A DNA stretch of 64,000 nucleotides from Halocaridina rubra (lineage: Eukaryota; Arthropoda; Malacostraca; Decapoda; Atyidae), in contig JAXCGZ010016991.1 of the NCBI GenBank assembly GCA_037179515.1, forward strand, positions 52,501-116,500, given 5' to 3'. The notes under the pieces were generated by a model that saw nothing but the letters and a program-made list of their open reading frames with translations, was not told the origin of the DNA and did not search any database. Made by a program: the position numbers and the translations under genes. How positions within the stretch are numbered: position 1 is the stretch's first letter; each line of letters begins with the position of its first letter. Shown one piece after another: positions 11,569 to 22,234 of this stretch.

Positions 11569-11800
11569 GACCCGATTTCTTAAACAGTGTAAACCTAGGA
11601 TACCATATTGTTAGTTAGCTAGACACACACACATGGATTTCATAAAAGCATCTGACGTGGTTCTGAGTATGGCTAGGATCCCATGTGGAATCCTAGCCAT
11701 ACATAGTACCGCGTCAGATACGTTTATGAAATCAATTTGTGTGTGTCTAGCTAACTAACAATATGGTATCCCAGGTATACACTGTTTAAAAAATCGGGCC
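11569..11800. mobile_element. foldback MITE, copy 2
   Basis: Same palindrome as at 7538: left arm GACCCGATTTCTTAAACAGT, right arm ending AAATCGGGCC. The arms have drifted more. Flanking AAA on both sides could be the 3-bp target duplication. Confidence 0.82.
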
Positions 11801-11803
11801 AAA

Positions 11804-12216
11804 GACACAGAGATAAGGTCTTCTCTCCTCGTGTCAAGATATCATTAAGGAAGCCATGGAAACTCAAATAAATTAATTAAATGTTATCATCTGAAGGTGA
11901 GAATGAATTTCTCTAAATAGAACGTATCATGACACTGGATAAAAAAAAAAGATATAGCTCCTGTCCAAGCAGAAACGAGTAACATTAAATATCAAACGAG
12001 TTACGTAGTCTTACCATCCTCGTCAATCTCGTTTTTAAGGTACCCCAGTTTTTGTCACTTATGTCGTTTTTTTATGGAGAAGAACTAGAAAGTGTATCCT
12101 CAAGGACGCGAGAGGTAAATTTTCTTTTCCTTATATAGGAATATTTTCCATTACTGATTAGCCATTTGTATGGGCCATTAATTATGAAAGTAGAATATGG
12201 TAATTAGAAAGCAACT

Positions 12217-12218
<2 letters not shown>
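11804..12218. other. intergenic, no gene recognised
   Basis: AT-rich; nothing recognisable. Confidence 0.4.

Positions 12219-12296
<78 letters not shown>
12219..12296. repeat. (GA)n microsatellite
   Basis: About 78 bp of pure GA. Confidence 0.97.
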
Positions 12297-12299
<3 letters not shown>

Positions 12300-12694
12300 A
12301 TTATAATCTATACCAAGAACTTATTGTTTTTATTTTCAAATAATTCTTAATTATCACGTCATTATCTTTTTTATTTTTTTTTTGAACACCGAAACGTAAT
12401 ATAAAGTGATAATGGAGACTGAACTTCCGAATATACTGCATCATATAAAAAAGAGAGGCATCAGTCTGCCCATTTGCAATTTACTAATACACTTAAGAAA
12501 TTATTGATCCCAGTGACAGGCTGAAAGACCAATTTGGGAATGGAAAGTCTGGAAACTAAAGAAAGAGTAGACTATTAAATAAAAAATATTAATGGGCAAT
12601 CATATATAAGGTGAGAAGTAACTCAATTGAAAGTGCTAATTATTTACGTTCATGGAAATATTAATATTGCTTTAATTATTTATGATAAGATTGA

Positions 12695-12924
12695 GGCCCG
12701 ATTTCTTAAGCAGTGTAAACCTAGGTTACCATATTGTTAGTTAGCTAGACACACAAATGGATTTCATAAACGCACCTGACGCGGTTCTGTGTATGGCTAG
12801 GATCCCATGCGGGATCTTAGCCATACACAGAACCGCGTCAGATGCTTTTATGAAATCCATTTATGTGTGTCTCGCTAACTAACAATATGGTATCCTAGGT
12901 TTACACTGTTTAAGAAATTGGGCT
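12695..12924. mobile_element. foldback MITE, copy 3
   Basis: Third copy of the ~230-bp palindrome: left arm GGCCCGATTTCTTAAGCAGT, right arm ending AAATTGGGCT. It is flanked by TGA and TAA, a possibly mutated 3-bp target duplication. Confidence 0.82.
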
Positions 12925-12929
12925 TAAGA

Positions 12930-13418
12930 CACTTCTGTCTATTACCTCAAGCGATGTTTCTCATTGTTTTCTTATTTATTCAGACAACTGTACATTGGGA
13001 CATGCACATGGGCACTCCCAGTGATATTGCAGTTGTTAAACATTACAATCTATGTTTTGTTTTGCATAAATAAATTATTAATAGAATTTGCAATTAATTT
13101 TGAATATCATAGCAAGTAATTAAGAATTAAATATAGTGTAGTAATTGATTGATGACAGAAGAGCACTCTGTGATTATTAATTAAGAGTAATATATTATGG
13201 TTTACATGTATTAATAGCAGAAAAGCTCTCTGCGATCATTGATTAAGAGTAATATTTGTAACAATAATTTTCAATAGCCCTTGTTGAGTGCTATCATTTA
13301 AGTTACATTTCCACTTTACCACAGTACCACTGCAGACAATTTGAAGCAGATTTAGAATGACAATTTTCAGGTTAAAGTAATAAGTAGGTACATATACATA
13401 TACATGCATGCACATGTA

Positions 13419-13420
<2 letters not shown>
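12930..13420. other. intergenic with a short direct duplication
   Basis: AT-rich. A stretch around 13145-13195 (GAAGAGCACTCTGTGATTAT and on) is echoed at 13210-13257 (GAAAAGCTCTCTGCGATCAT), a local ~65-bp duplication. No gene. Confidence 0.45.

Positions 13421-13495
<75 letters not shown>
13421..13495. repeat. (TA)n microsatellite
   Basis: About 75 bp of TA. Confidence 0.96.
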
Positions 13496-13500
<5 letters not shown>

Positions 13501-13945
13501 ACTAATTAGATGAGCAATAGAAATGCCACTGGGGCTTCATAGTCATACATATCTAGGCGAGAGAGAGAGTGAGACTTTGTGGTATTCATTTCAGCAAAAT
13601 GAGTTATTAGTCCTTTCAATCGATAAAGATGCATACATGCATACTCATACACATCATTGTCATCTGAGGATGACACAACAAAGGAAAAGGACAGGCTGAA
13701 CAAACAATCCCTAGCATTGAGAGTTCAGAAACAGGGCAGTGCAAGGCCCCAGAAAAAAAAAAGTATGTAATCAATTGCATATACATACACATATACACCC
13801 ACACATTCACGCATACACACATAAACACAGCACCATCTAATGGAAGAGCAATTTGGAAGGAAAAGAAAAGAAAAGACTGAGAGCCCTTCCCCTCTCTACC
13901 CTTCAAATTATGTACATGAGAGAAAATTACATCAGCTTAATCCAT

Positions 13946-14201
<256 letters not shown>

Positions 14202-14239
14202 ACCATCATCACCACCATCATCATTACTACAGCTTTTGT

Positions 14240-15405
14240 ATATAGATAGAGTTATGAATCAAAAGTTCATGCCTGGAAGAGAGACAGTGGATGCTATATT
14301 TGCCTTGAGACAAATGATGGAAAAGCATCGGGAGAAACAGAAAGGACTGCATATGGTCTTTATTGACCTGGAAAAGGCATATGATCGAGTACCATGTCAA
14401 GAGGTGTGGAGATGTATTAGAGAAAAGGGAGTCCCCGAGAAATATGTAAGAATCATCCAAGATATATATGAGAGGGCAGAGGCAAATGTTAAGAGCAGTG
14501 TGGGCTTGACGAAAAGTCTCTCAGTAAATGTTGGTCTGCATCAAGGGTCTGCTTTGAGTCCATATCTATTTGATCTGGTCTTGGATGTAGTAACCCAGGG
14601 TATTAGAGATCAGTCACCATAATGTATGCTCTTTGCAGATGACATTGTACTGTGTAGCAACAGACAAGAGGTAGTGGAGGAGAAGCTTGAGGAGTGGAGA
14701 AGAGTGATGGAGGATAGAGGACTGAGAATTAGTAGGAAGAAGACAGAGTACTTGAGGTTGAGAGGTGATGAGCATGGGGAGGTCAATTTGCAGGGGGAGG
14801 TGTTGAAAAGAGTTGAAAAGTTCAAGTATTTGGGATCAACAGTAGCAGAGCATGGTGACCTAGAGTCAGAAATAACCCACAGAATACAAGTGGGATGGAA
14901 GAACTGGAAGAAAGAGTCTGGGGTGCTGTGCGACAGGAGAATAGGGATTAAGTTGAGGGGTAAAGTACATAAGACAGTTGTGAGACCTGCGATGATGTAT
15001 GGAGCAGAGACATGGGCAATAAAGAAGACACAAGAGAAAAACTGGATGGGGCAGAGATGAGGATGTGAGATGGATGTGTGGGGTGACAAGAAGCGATAAG
15101 ATCAGAAACGAGGTAATTAGAGGTACCTCAAAAGTTAGAGAAATGTCAGATAAGATACAAGAAAGTAGACTAAGATGGTATGGTCATGTCGTTAGGAGGG
15201 ATGAACCGTATGTTGGGAGGAGGGTGATGAAAATGGATATACATGGTAGGAGAAGGAGAGGGAGACCAAAGCGTAGGTGGATGGATTGCATCAATGACGA
15301 CCTGAGGTCTAAAGGTTTGTTGGGTGATGAGGTATGGGACAGAAACATATGGAGAACACTGGTCAGAAACATCGACCCCACATAAAAGTGGGAAAAGATG
15401 TAGAC
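14240..15405 (+). mobile_element. RTE-like LINE, 5'-truncated, decayed
   Basis: It begins inside the RT palm with [20 protein letters not shown] and [20 protein letters not shown], then [18 protein letters not shown] stop at 14620 lies just before [14 protein letters not shown], which contains the FADD catalytic motif. After a frameshift near 15060 the C-terminus reads RTSDKIQ-type and [20 protein letters not shown], ending NIDPT. It is the same family as 18063-21168 and 27197-28070, with long near-identical stretches. Its 3' terminus runs into (GAA)n. Confidence 0.88.
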
Positions 15406-15489
15406 GGAAGAAGAAGAAGAAGAAGAAGAAGAAGAAGAAGAAGAAGAAGAAGAAGAAGAAGAAGAAGAAGAAGAAGAAGAAGAAGAAGA
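15406..15489. repeat. (GAA)n microsatellite at RTE 3' end
   Basis: About 28 AAG/GAA units directly after the RTE 3' terminus (AAAGATGTAGACGGAAGAAG). The two sister RTE copies end in the same trinucleotide with only a few units, so this array is probably an expanded tail. Confidence 0.95.
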
Positions 15490-15559
15490 TACATATACAC
15501 ATATATACATATACATACACACATACATACATACATACACATATATACATACATACATA

Positions 15560-16370
15560 ATCTGCATGAGTGGTCAAAAAAGTGGCTAATGAAATTCAAT
15601 ACTTCAAAATGTCAGGTAATGAGAATGGGTACAAGTGCAAGAAGGCCCAAGCTTGACTACTCGGTGGCTGGAGTACAACTTCAAGAGACAGAAAATGAGA
15701 GAGATCTAGGAGTAAACATACTGGCAGATTTGTCTCCAGAAATACATATAAATGGCATAGTAAGGCAGCATATGCATTCTTATCAAATGTAAGGGTAGCC
15801 TTCAGGCACATGGACAAGGAATGTTCAGAAATATTTATGTAACCTATGTGAGGCCAAAACTCGAATATGCAGCCCCCTTTTGGAATCTGCACTTGAAAAA
15901 GCACATAGCTAAGATTGAAAAAGTTCAAAGACATGCCACGAAACTGGTGCCAGAAATACGCAAACTCAGTTATGATGAGAGGCTGAGGGAATTAGACTTA
16001 CCATCACTCGAAGCTAGAAGAGTGAGGGGGGGATATGGTGACAGTCTTTAAATTCCTTCATGGTTATGATAGAGTGGATAGGGATCGATATTTTGATATG
16101 GCTGGCTCTAGAACTAGAGGTCATAGTTTGAAGCTTCGTAAGAAAACTTCTTTGCAGGATGTAAGGAAATACTTTTTCAGTGTAAGAGTAGTTGATATTT
16201 GGAATTCGCTAAGCGAGGAGGTAGTTAATGCTATCTCAATCCATAGTTTTAAGGACAGGTATGATAAGTATGACTAAGTCTAAAATGGAACCGATGAGGA
16301 GACGGGAAGATACGAGCTTTGGCCTCTTTCCCGTAAACACAATTAGGTAATCACAATTAGGTAATCACAC
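15560..16370 (+). mobile_element. CR1/L2-like LINE, 3' half of the ORF and 3' UTR
   Basis: The ORF remnant carries LHEWSKKWLMKFNTSKCQVM, NERDLGVNI, YVRPKLEYAAPFW, KIEKVQRHATKLVPEI and [19 protein letters not shown], the thumb and C-terminal region of CR1/L2-type reverse transcriptases. At least two frameshifts (near 15790 and 16040). The 3' UTR ends in CACAATTAGGTAATCA units. The 5' end is truncated next to the (GAA)n/ATAC-rich tract. Confidence 0.85.
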
Positions 16371-16475
16371 GGTGGGCATTAGAACACAAACATTCAGTAT
16401 CTCTTAAATTTTTCCTTGTGTTTTTGAGTGACTTAGAGTAAAGTGCAAAACATAAACATAATTTCCCTAAATAAG

Positions 16476-16615
<140 letters not shown>

Positions 16616-17040
16616 CTTTCTAAGATATTCATTATCCAATACAGGAAATTGCATTTGGCTTCTCAGTTTATTAATGGCCTGGTCTTGCATATTTTTCCAC
16701 TGCTTTCCCAATTCTATCTGTTTACATTTTATATTGTTACTTTTTGTAATTAATTCTTCTTTTAAGTCTTCATAGGAAAGCTCTCTCGCTTACCTGCAGA
16801 AATGCAGTGGTTATTTTGTCTTCAGACTTCCTCAAATTCGTTGAGTGTCATCGAGCGATATTTCTGCATTTTTTTTGTTTAAGATAGGTAGGTAGGTAGG
16901 TATAAAGTAAAGCATAAGCCAAATGGCAGGGTGACAAAGGCCATTTGCCACTACATCCAAAATTCCACTATGTTCGATATATGCAAACTTTTTTAGGAAA
17001 CAAAATAAAAATTTTATGAAAAATTAAAACAAGCATGGCA

Positions 17041-17395
17041 GGTGACACCAGGACAGGAAAGATAATTGCCTTCAGCAGGCCTGGGCACCAAAGAAAGATT
17101 GAGATAAAAAAAAAAATAATAATAAGGACAAGAGGTAGAAATAAAAAAAATATATATACAAAGGAGGATTAGGACAGCTTGAAAGAATAGTCAAAATCAT
17201 AGACTCAGAGATATGGCAGAATTAGGCCCCGAGATGACAAGAGATTCCCTTTTTGAAAGAATATAGGTCATATGAATTAGGAGAGACAGAAGGAGGAGGA
17301 GAGTTCCAAAGACTGGAAGTGGAAGGGAAGAAGCAGGTGCTGCACCGACCAAGCCGAGAGCTACAAAGCTCTACACGGTACCTGTGAATCTCTGC
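17041..17395 (-). mobile_element. LINE 3' end (family D)
   Basis: Collinear with 2418-2810: GTGACACCAGGACAGG, GGACAGCTTGAAAGAATAGTC, GGAGAGACAGAAGGAGGAGG and GCACCGACCAAGCCGAGAGC. The plus strand shows the element inverted, so its 3' terminus is at 17041. Confidence 0.65.
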
Positions 17396-17727
17396 CGCTT
17401 TAAGTCACATATCCATATTGATATATTGCATTGAACATGAGTGTGAAATACTTGCTGGACACAGAATTTAGATGGTGTTGCTGGACTTTCATTTTTCCTT
17501 CAATTTCTGGTAATGGATCCTTTCAGACATCACATTTATTGTAAATATATAAATTCATTAAAAGATGCACCCTAAGCCTACTGTAAAAATCCAAATGTTT
17601 TGGGTAAAATAATTTCAGATTAAATACTAGTCAAATAAAACTGTTATATCCTACAGATGAGTTAAATAGAGACATCTCATATCTAAGCCCTTGTTTGTGC
17701 TCCGCTGGGGTTGTCATGGTGATATTG

Positions 17728-17912
17728 TTTTACCTCTCGGACTCCCATTTCTACTAAGGACTAGGACAGTACCTGCTTGCGAAGGGCTTTGTATTTGACA
17801 GGTGTGATCATTACCTTGAGGTCATACCCTTGCTAACCACAGAATGTGACAGGCCGCGAACCCTTGACCTAATGCCTCAAAGTAGCGTACACTACTGCTC
17901 TGCCATGGCAAC
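17728..17912 (-). mobile_element. tRNA-derived SINE, family 1, minus strand
   Basis: Reverse complement of the family-1 body (CGGACTCCCATTTCTACTAA, AAGGACTAGGACAGTACC) and of the tRNA-like head near 17875-17912. Confidence 0.8.
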
Positions 17913-17964
17913 CACAGCACTGGTTTTAACATAAATTAATAAAATAATATTTAATGAGATATTT

Positions 17965-18062
17965 TGATAATGTCATTTCAAATCTTCCGGCTTCTCCCGT
18001 CAAGGATCGCCACAGATGATCAATAATGTTCCTCCCTCGCTACATCCGTAAATCTCCTCTAA
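17965..18062 (-). mobile_element. older RTE-like fragment serving as insertion target
   Basis: TCTTCCGGCTTCTCCCGTCA and the following ~75 bases match the start of the fragment at 29365-29640. The younger RTE inserted inside this older fragment, so this is a nested insertion. Confidence 0.6.
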
Positions 18063-21000
18063 GTCTTCTTCTTCTTCTTCGTCTACATCTCTTCCCACTT
18101 TTATGTGGGGTCAATGTTTCTGGCCAGTGTTCTCCGTATGTTCCTGCCCCATACCTCATCACCCAACAAACCTTTAGACCTCAGGTCGTCATTGATGCAA
18201 TCCATCCACCTACGCTTTGGTCTCCCCCTCCTTCTCCTACCCTATATATCCATTTCCATCACCCTCCTCCCAACATACGGTTCATCCCTCCTAACGACAT
18301 GACCATACCATCTTAGTCTACTTTCTTGTATCTTATCTGATATTCCTCTAACTTTTGAGGTACCTCTAATTACCTCGTTTCTGATCTTATCGCTTCTTGA
18401 CACCCCACACATCCATCTCAACATCCTCATCTCTGCCACATCCAGTTTTTTTCTCTTGTGTCTTCTTTATTGCCCATGTCTCTGCTCCATACATCATCGC
18501 AGGTCTCACAACTGTCTTATGCATTTTACCCCTCAACTTAATCCCTATTCTCCTGTCACACAGCACCTCCAGACACTTTCTTCCAGTTCTTCCATCCCGC
18601 TTGTATTCTGTGGGTTATTTCTGACTCTAGGTCACCATCCTCTGCTACTGTTGATCCCAAATACTTGAACTTTTCAACTCTTTTCAACACCTCCCCCTGC
18701 AAATTGACCTCCCCATCCTCATCATCTCTCAACCTCAAGTACTCTGTCTTCTTCCTGCTGATTTTCAGTCCTCTATCCTCCATCACTCTTCTCCACTCCT
18801 CCGCTACCTCTCGTCTGTTGCTACACAGTACAATGTCATCTGCAAAGAGCATACACCATGGTGACAGATCCCTAATACCCTGGGTTACTACATCCAAGAC
18901 CGGATCAAATAGATATGGACTCAAAGCAGACCCTTGATGCAGACCAACATTTACTGAGAGACTTTTCGTCAAGCCCACACTGCTCTTGACATTTGCCTCT
19001 GCCCTCTCTTACATATCTTGGATGATTCTTACATATTTCTCGGGGACTCCCTTTTCTCTAATACATCTCCACACCTCTTGACATGGTACTCGATCATATG
19101 CCTTTTCCAGGTCAATAAAGACCATATGCAGTCCTTTCTGTTTCTCCCGATGCTTTTCCATCATTTGTCTCAAGGCAAATATGGCATCCACTGTCCCTCT
19201 TCCTGGCATGAAGCCAAACTGTTCATCCCCAATTGTCGTTTCCTCTCTGAGTCTCCTCTCTATGATCATCTCCCATATCTTCATAGTATGACTCAACAAC
19301 TTTATACCTCTATAGTTTCCACACTCCTGAATGTCTCCCTTCCCTGTATAGATTGGGATGATTAGGCTTCTTCTCCACTCCTCTGGCATCTTTTCCTGAC
19401 TAAAGATCTTTTGCATTAAGTCTCACAAGATATCTATGCCTTCCTCTCCAAGAATCTTCCATACCTCCACTGGCATCTTATCAGGTCCTGCTGCCTTTCC
19501 ATTTTTCAGTTTCCTTACTGCCCGCTCTATCTCTCTTCTAGTCACTGTTGTTGTAACTGCTTCATTTGGAAGTCTATCTTCAAATACTGCTCTTGGGTTC
19601 TCTTCACTTAGTAATCCTTCAAAATAAGTTTCGCATCTGCTTTTTATTTCATCATCTTCTGCTAGAACTACTCCAAGGTTATCCTTTATTTGTCTTACTT
19701 GGGTCAAGTCCTTTGATGCAGCATCTCGGGCCTTGGCAATTCGCAATATTTTCTTCTCTCCTTCTGGTGTTTCCAGCTCTTCATAGACTTCATTCAATTT
19801 CTCTGCCTTTGTTTTTGCTACTGCTCTCCTTGCCTCCTTCTTTGCCTGCTTGTACTCTTTTTTTTATCCTGCTCCAGGCCTGATAAATCTGCCTTTTTCT
19901 TAGCTTCTTTCTTGTTCTTCACCCATTCTTGCACTTCCTCATTCCACCACCATGACTCTTTATCACTTGGGGGTTTCCTTCCTGATGAATTTCCAAGTAC
20001 CTCCTGACCAACCCTCAAAATCACCTTACTATTCTCTGTCCACCATTTTTGTACATCCTCATGCAACCTTAGCGCTTCCAACAGTCTTCCCTTAAACATA
20101 GCTCTCAGCTCTCCACTTTTCATCTCCACCACTTTATCTTTGGGTCCATCCTCGACTTCTTACTTTTCCTACATTTCCTGAGCCTACAATCAGTTACTAC
20201 TATCCTATGTTGCACTGCTACACTCTCCCCATTTATTACTTTACAGTTGCTAGTCTCCTTCAGATGGTCTCTCCTACACAACAATTAATCTATCTGACTC
20301 TCCCTCTCACCACTACTGTATGAAATCAATCTGTTTTCCTTTATCTCAAAGAATGTTGACCAACGCCAGATCAATTGCCACTGCAAAATCAATCACTCTC
20401 TCTCCCCTCTCATTTCTCTCGCCCACTCCCCAGCCCCCATGAACTCTACCTATCCCATCCCTCCTAATTCCCAAGTGGCCATTTAGATCTCCTAAAATTA
20501 CCCTCTCCCTTATAGGAATTGTTCTAAGCTCCTGGTTCATCTCCTCTCAAAATACATCCTTCTCCGCTGTACCAGTTTGTGGGGCATAGGCACTTACCAC
20601 ACTGACTACCGTTTCTCCCAGTCCCAGCTTTAAACTCATAATTCTGTCACTCTTTCTATTCACACCAAGTAAGCTTTCCATCAGGTCTTTGGATAGTATT
20701 ATTCCTACACCATTCCTCAGTTGCTCCACTATAGAACAATTTGCAACCCTCACCCAGTTCCCTCGCCTTATTTCCTTTCCACCTGGTCTCCTGCACACAG
20801 CACTCAGTCTCCTCCTCTCCATCAGGTCCACCAATTCTCGCCCCTTCCCAGTCATCGTCCCCACATTAAGAGTGCCCACCCGCAGCACCTCATCCGACAC
20901 TCTCCTTCGAGCTTGCCTCTTTAACCCAGCCAGCCCATGACTAAGTTGCCCTTGCTGTCTTTCCAGAGGGGTCAGGCAAAGCCCCAACGTGTTGCCTACG

Positions 21001-21168
21001 GGGAACACCCTAGTATGGTGATTAGTCTCGTTATCTGTACTGGCCATATTTGGGTTTTGGCAAAATTTTTATGGCTGGATGCCCTTCCTGCCGCCAACCC
21101 TCCCCATTTACCCGAGCTTTTGACCAGCACCAAGTTGAGGCTGACTTGCCTCCTAAGTGGCTGGGTTT
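18063..21168 (-). mobile_element. near-complete RTE retrotransposon with 13-bp target-site duplication
   Basis: The 3106-bp insertion is bounded by the identical 13-mer AAATCTCCTCTAA at 18050-18062 and 21169-21181. On the minus strand the order is: a 5' region with GGCGGCAGGAAGGGCATCC, an ORF start MASTDNETNHHTRVFPVGN, an EEP endonuclease (VGTLNVGTMTGKGRELVD, VVSVVSAYAPQTG), RT (KDGKAAGPDKMPVEVWK-like, [37 protein letters not shown]) and the C-terminus ([13 protein letters not shown]), ending in (GAA)6-like TTC units at 18064-18080. It is inactivated by in-frame stops (near 20543, 19419 and 18990) and frame changes (near 19860 in a poly-T run, and near 18560). Confidence 0.92.
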
Positions 21169-21181
21169 AAATCTCCTCTAA

Positions 21182-22011
21182 TATATATCATTAAATATGG
21201 TATTTATATAAACTCCTGAATAGAAGTTTATAGGTACAATACTTATTAAAAGCGACACAACTATGTTACATTACTTTATTTTCTTAAATAAGTTTACATA
21301 AATGATGCTATATATACTAAATATGATTAAGTAATACTTTTATGATACAAAATCAGGACAGATCATTCAAGAGAAAGACTGGTTAATACAGTATATACAC
21401 AAAAATATTTTTACTAAAATTTTTTATACTAAAAATCCTATTAAGTAATAAGTATTTATCTAAGCAACATATATATCTCAGCCTCAGCATAAGGAAAATT
21501 CCTAAATTAAAAAACTCTTTGTTTTATGTTGCTTGAACATACAGTACTGTATACTATATTTAAAAAAATATAAGAATACATAAATATCACCATTCCACAG
21601 TTCTGCTTACAGAGGTTGCTTACACTCAAATAAATATCAAGAAAAAAATTCCTGAAACTGAAAAATAAGTTTTGAATTGTGTCCCAGTCTGAATATTTGG
21701 ATGATAATAAACAAAAGTGGGAAAAGCTTAAAATAAAAAGAAGATAAACTGGATAATCCTACCAGGGACATAAATAGTCCCTTCGCTAGGCATATGTAAA
21801 CTGAATAACGATACACTCCCATTTAACTTGTCAGTCCTCTCGGGTAACTAATCAACTACCTTAATATTGCGGCACTTGCAGTCAGGTAAGCCCTTTCTGT
21901 GTTTTTCAAATAATGTATAAGCCCTGAAGCATGTGTAGTGATACTTTCTAATCAAAAGAGAAAGTCATTAACATAACTATTAATACAGAATATTGCCATA
22001 ATTGCTTCATT
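21182..22011. other. 3' flank of NDC80, probable 3' UTR region
   Basis: AT-rich DNA between the RTE target duplication and the NDC80 stop codon. The NDC80 3' UTR must lie here; its polyadenylation site was not assigned. Confidence 0.5.
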
Positions 22012-22234
22012 TTATAATTGGTATGTTTGAGATATATTTATTCTTAGCGCATTAGCAGTTGCAGCTTTTGCGACCTCTAGCAGCCCATCGCAGCATTTTT
22101 GCACGCAGTGTTTCATATTCACCACCAACTCCATTCCGGTATCCAAGTCATCTACGCTCGAATGGCAGACCTTTACAAGAAGTTCATAACCAGAGCGCAT
22201 CCTGTTTTTTCCATAGGCTTTTGTAGATTCCAAG
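22012..22234 (-). CDS. NDC80: NDC80 last coding exon
   Basis: Acceptor AATTGCAG, stop TAA at 22014-22012. Encodes [20 protein letters not shown] to [11 protein letters not shown], the C-terminal region that in other species packs against SPC24/SPC25. Confidence 0.87.
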
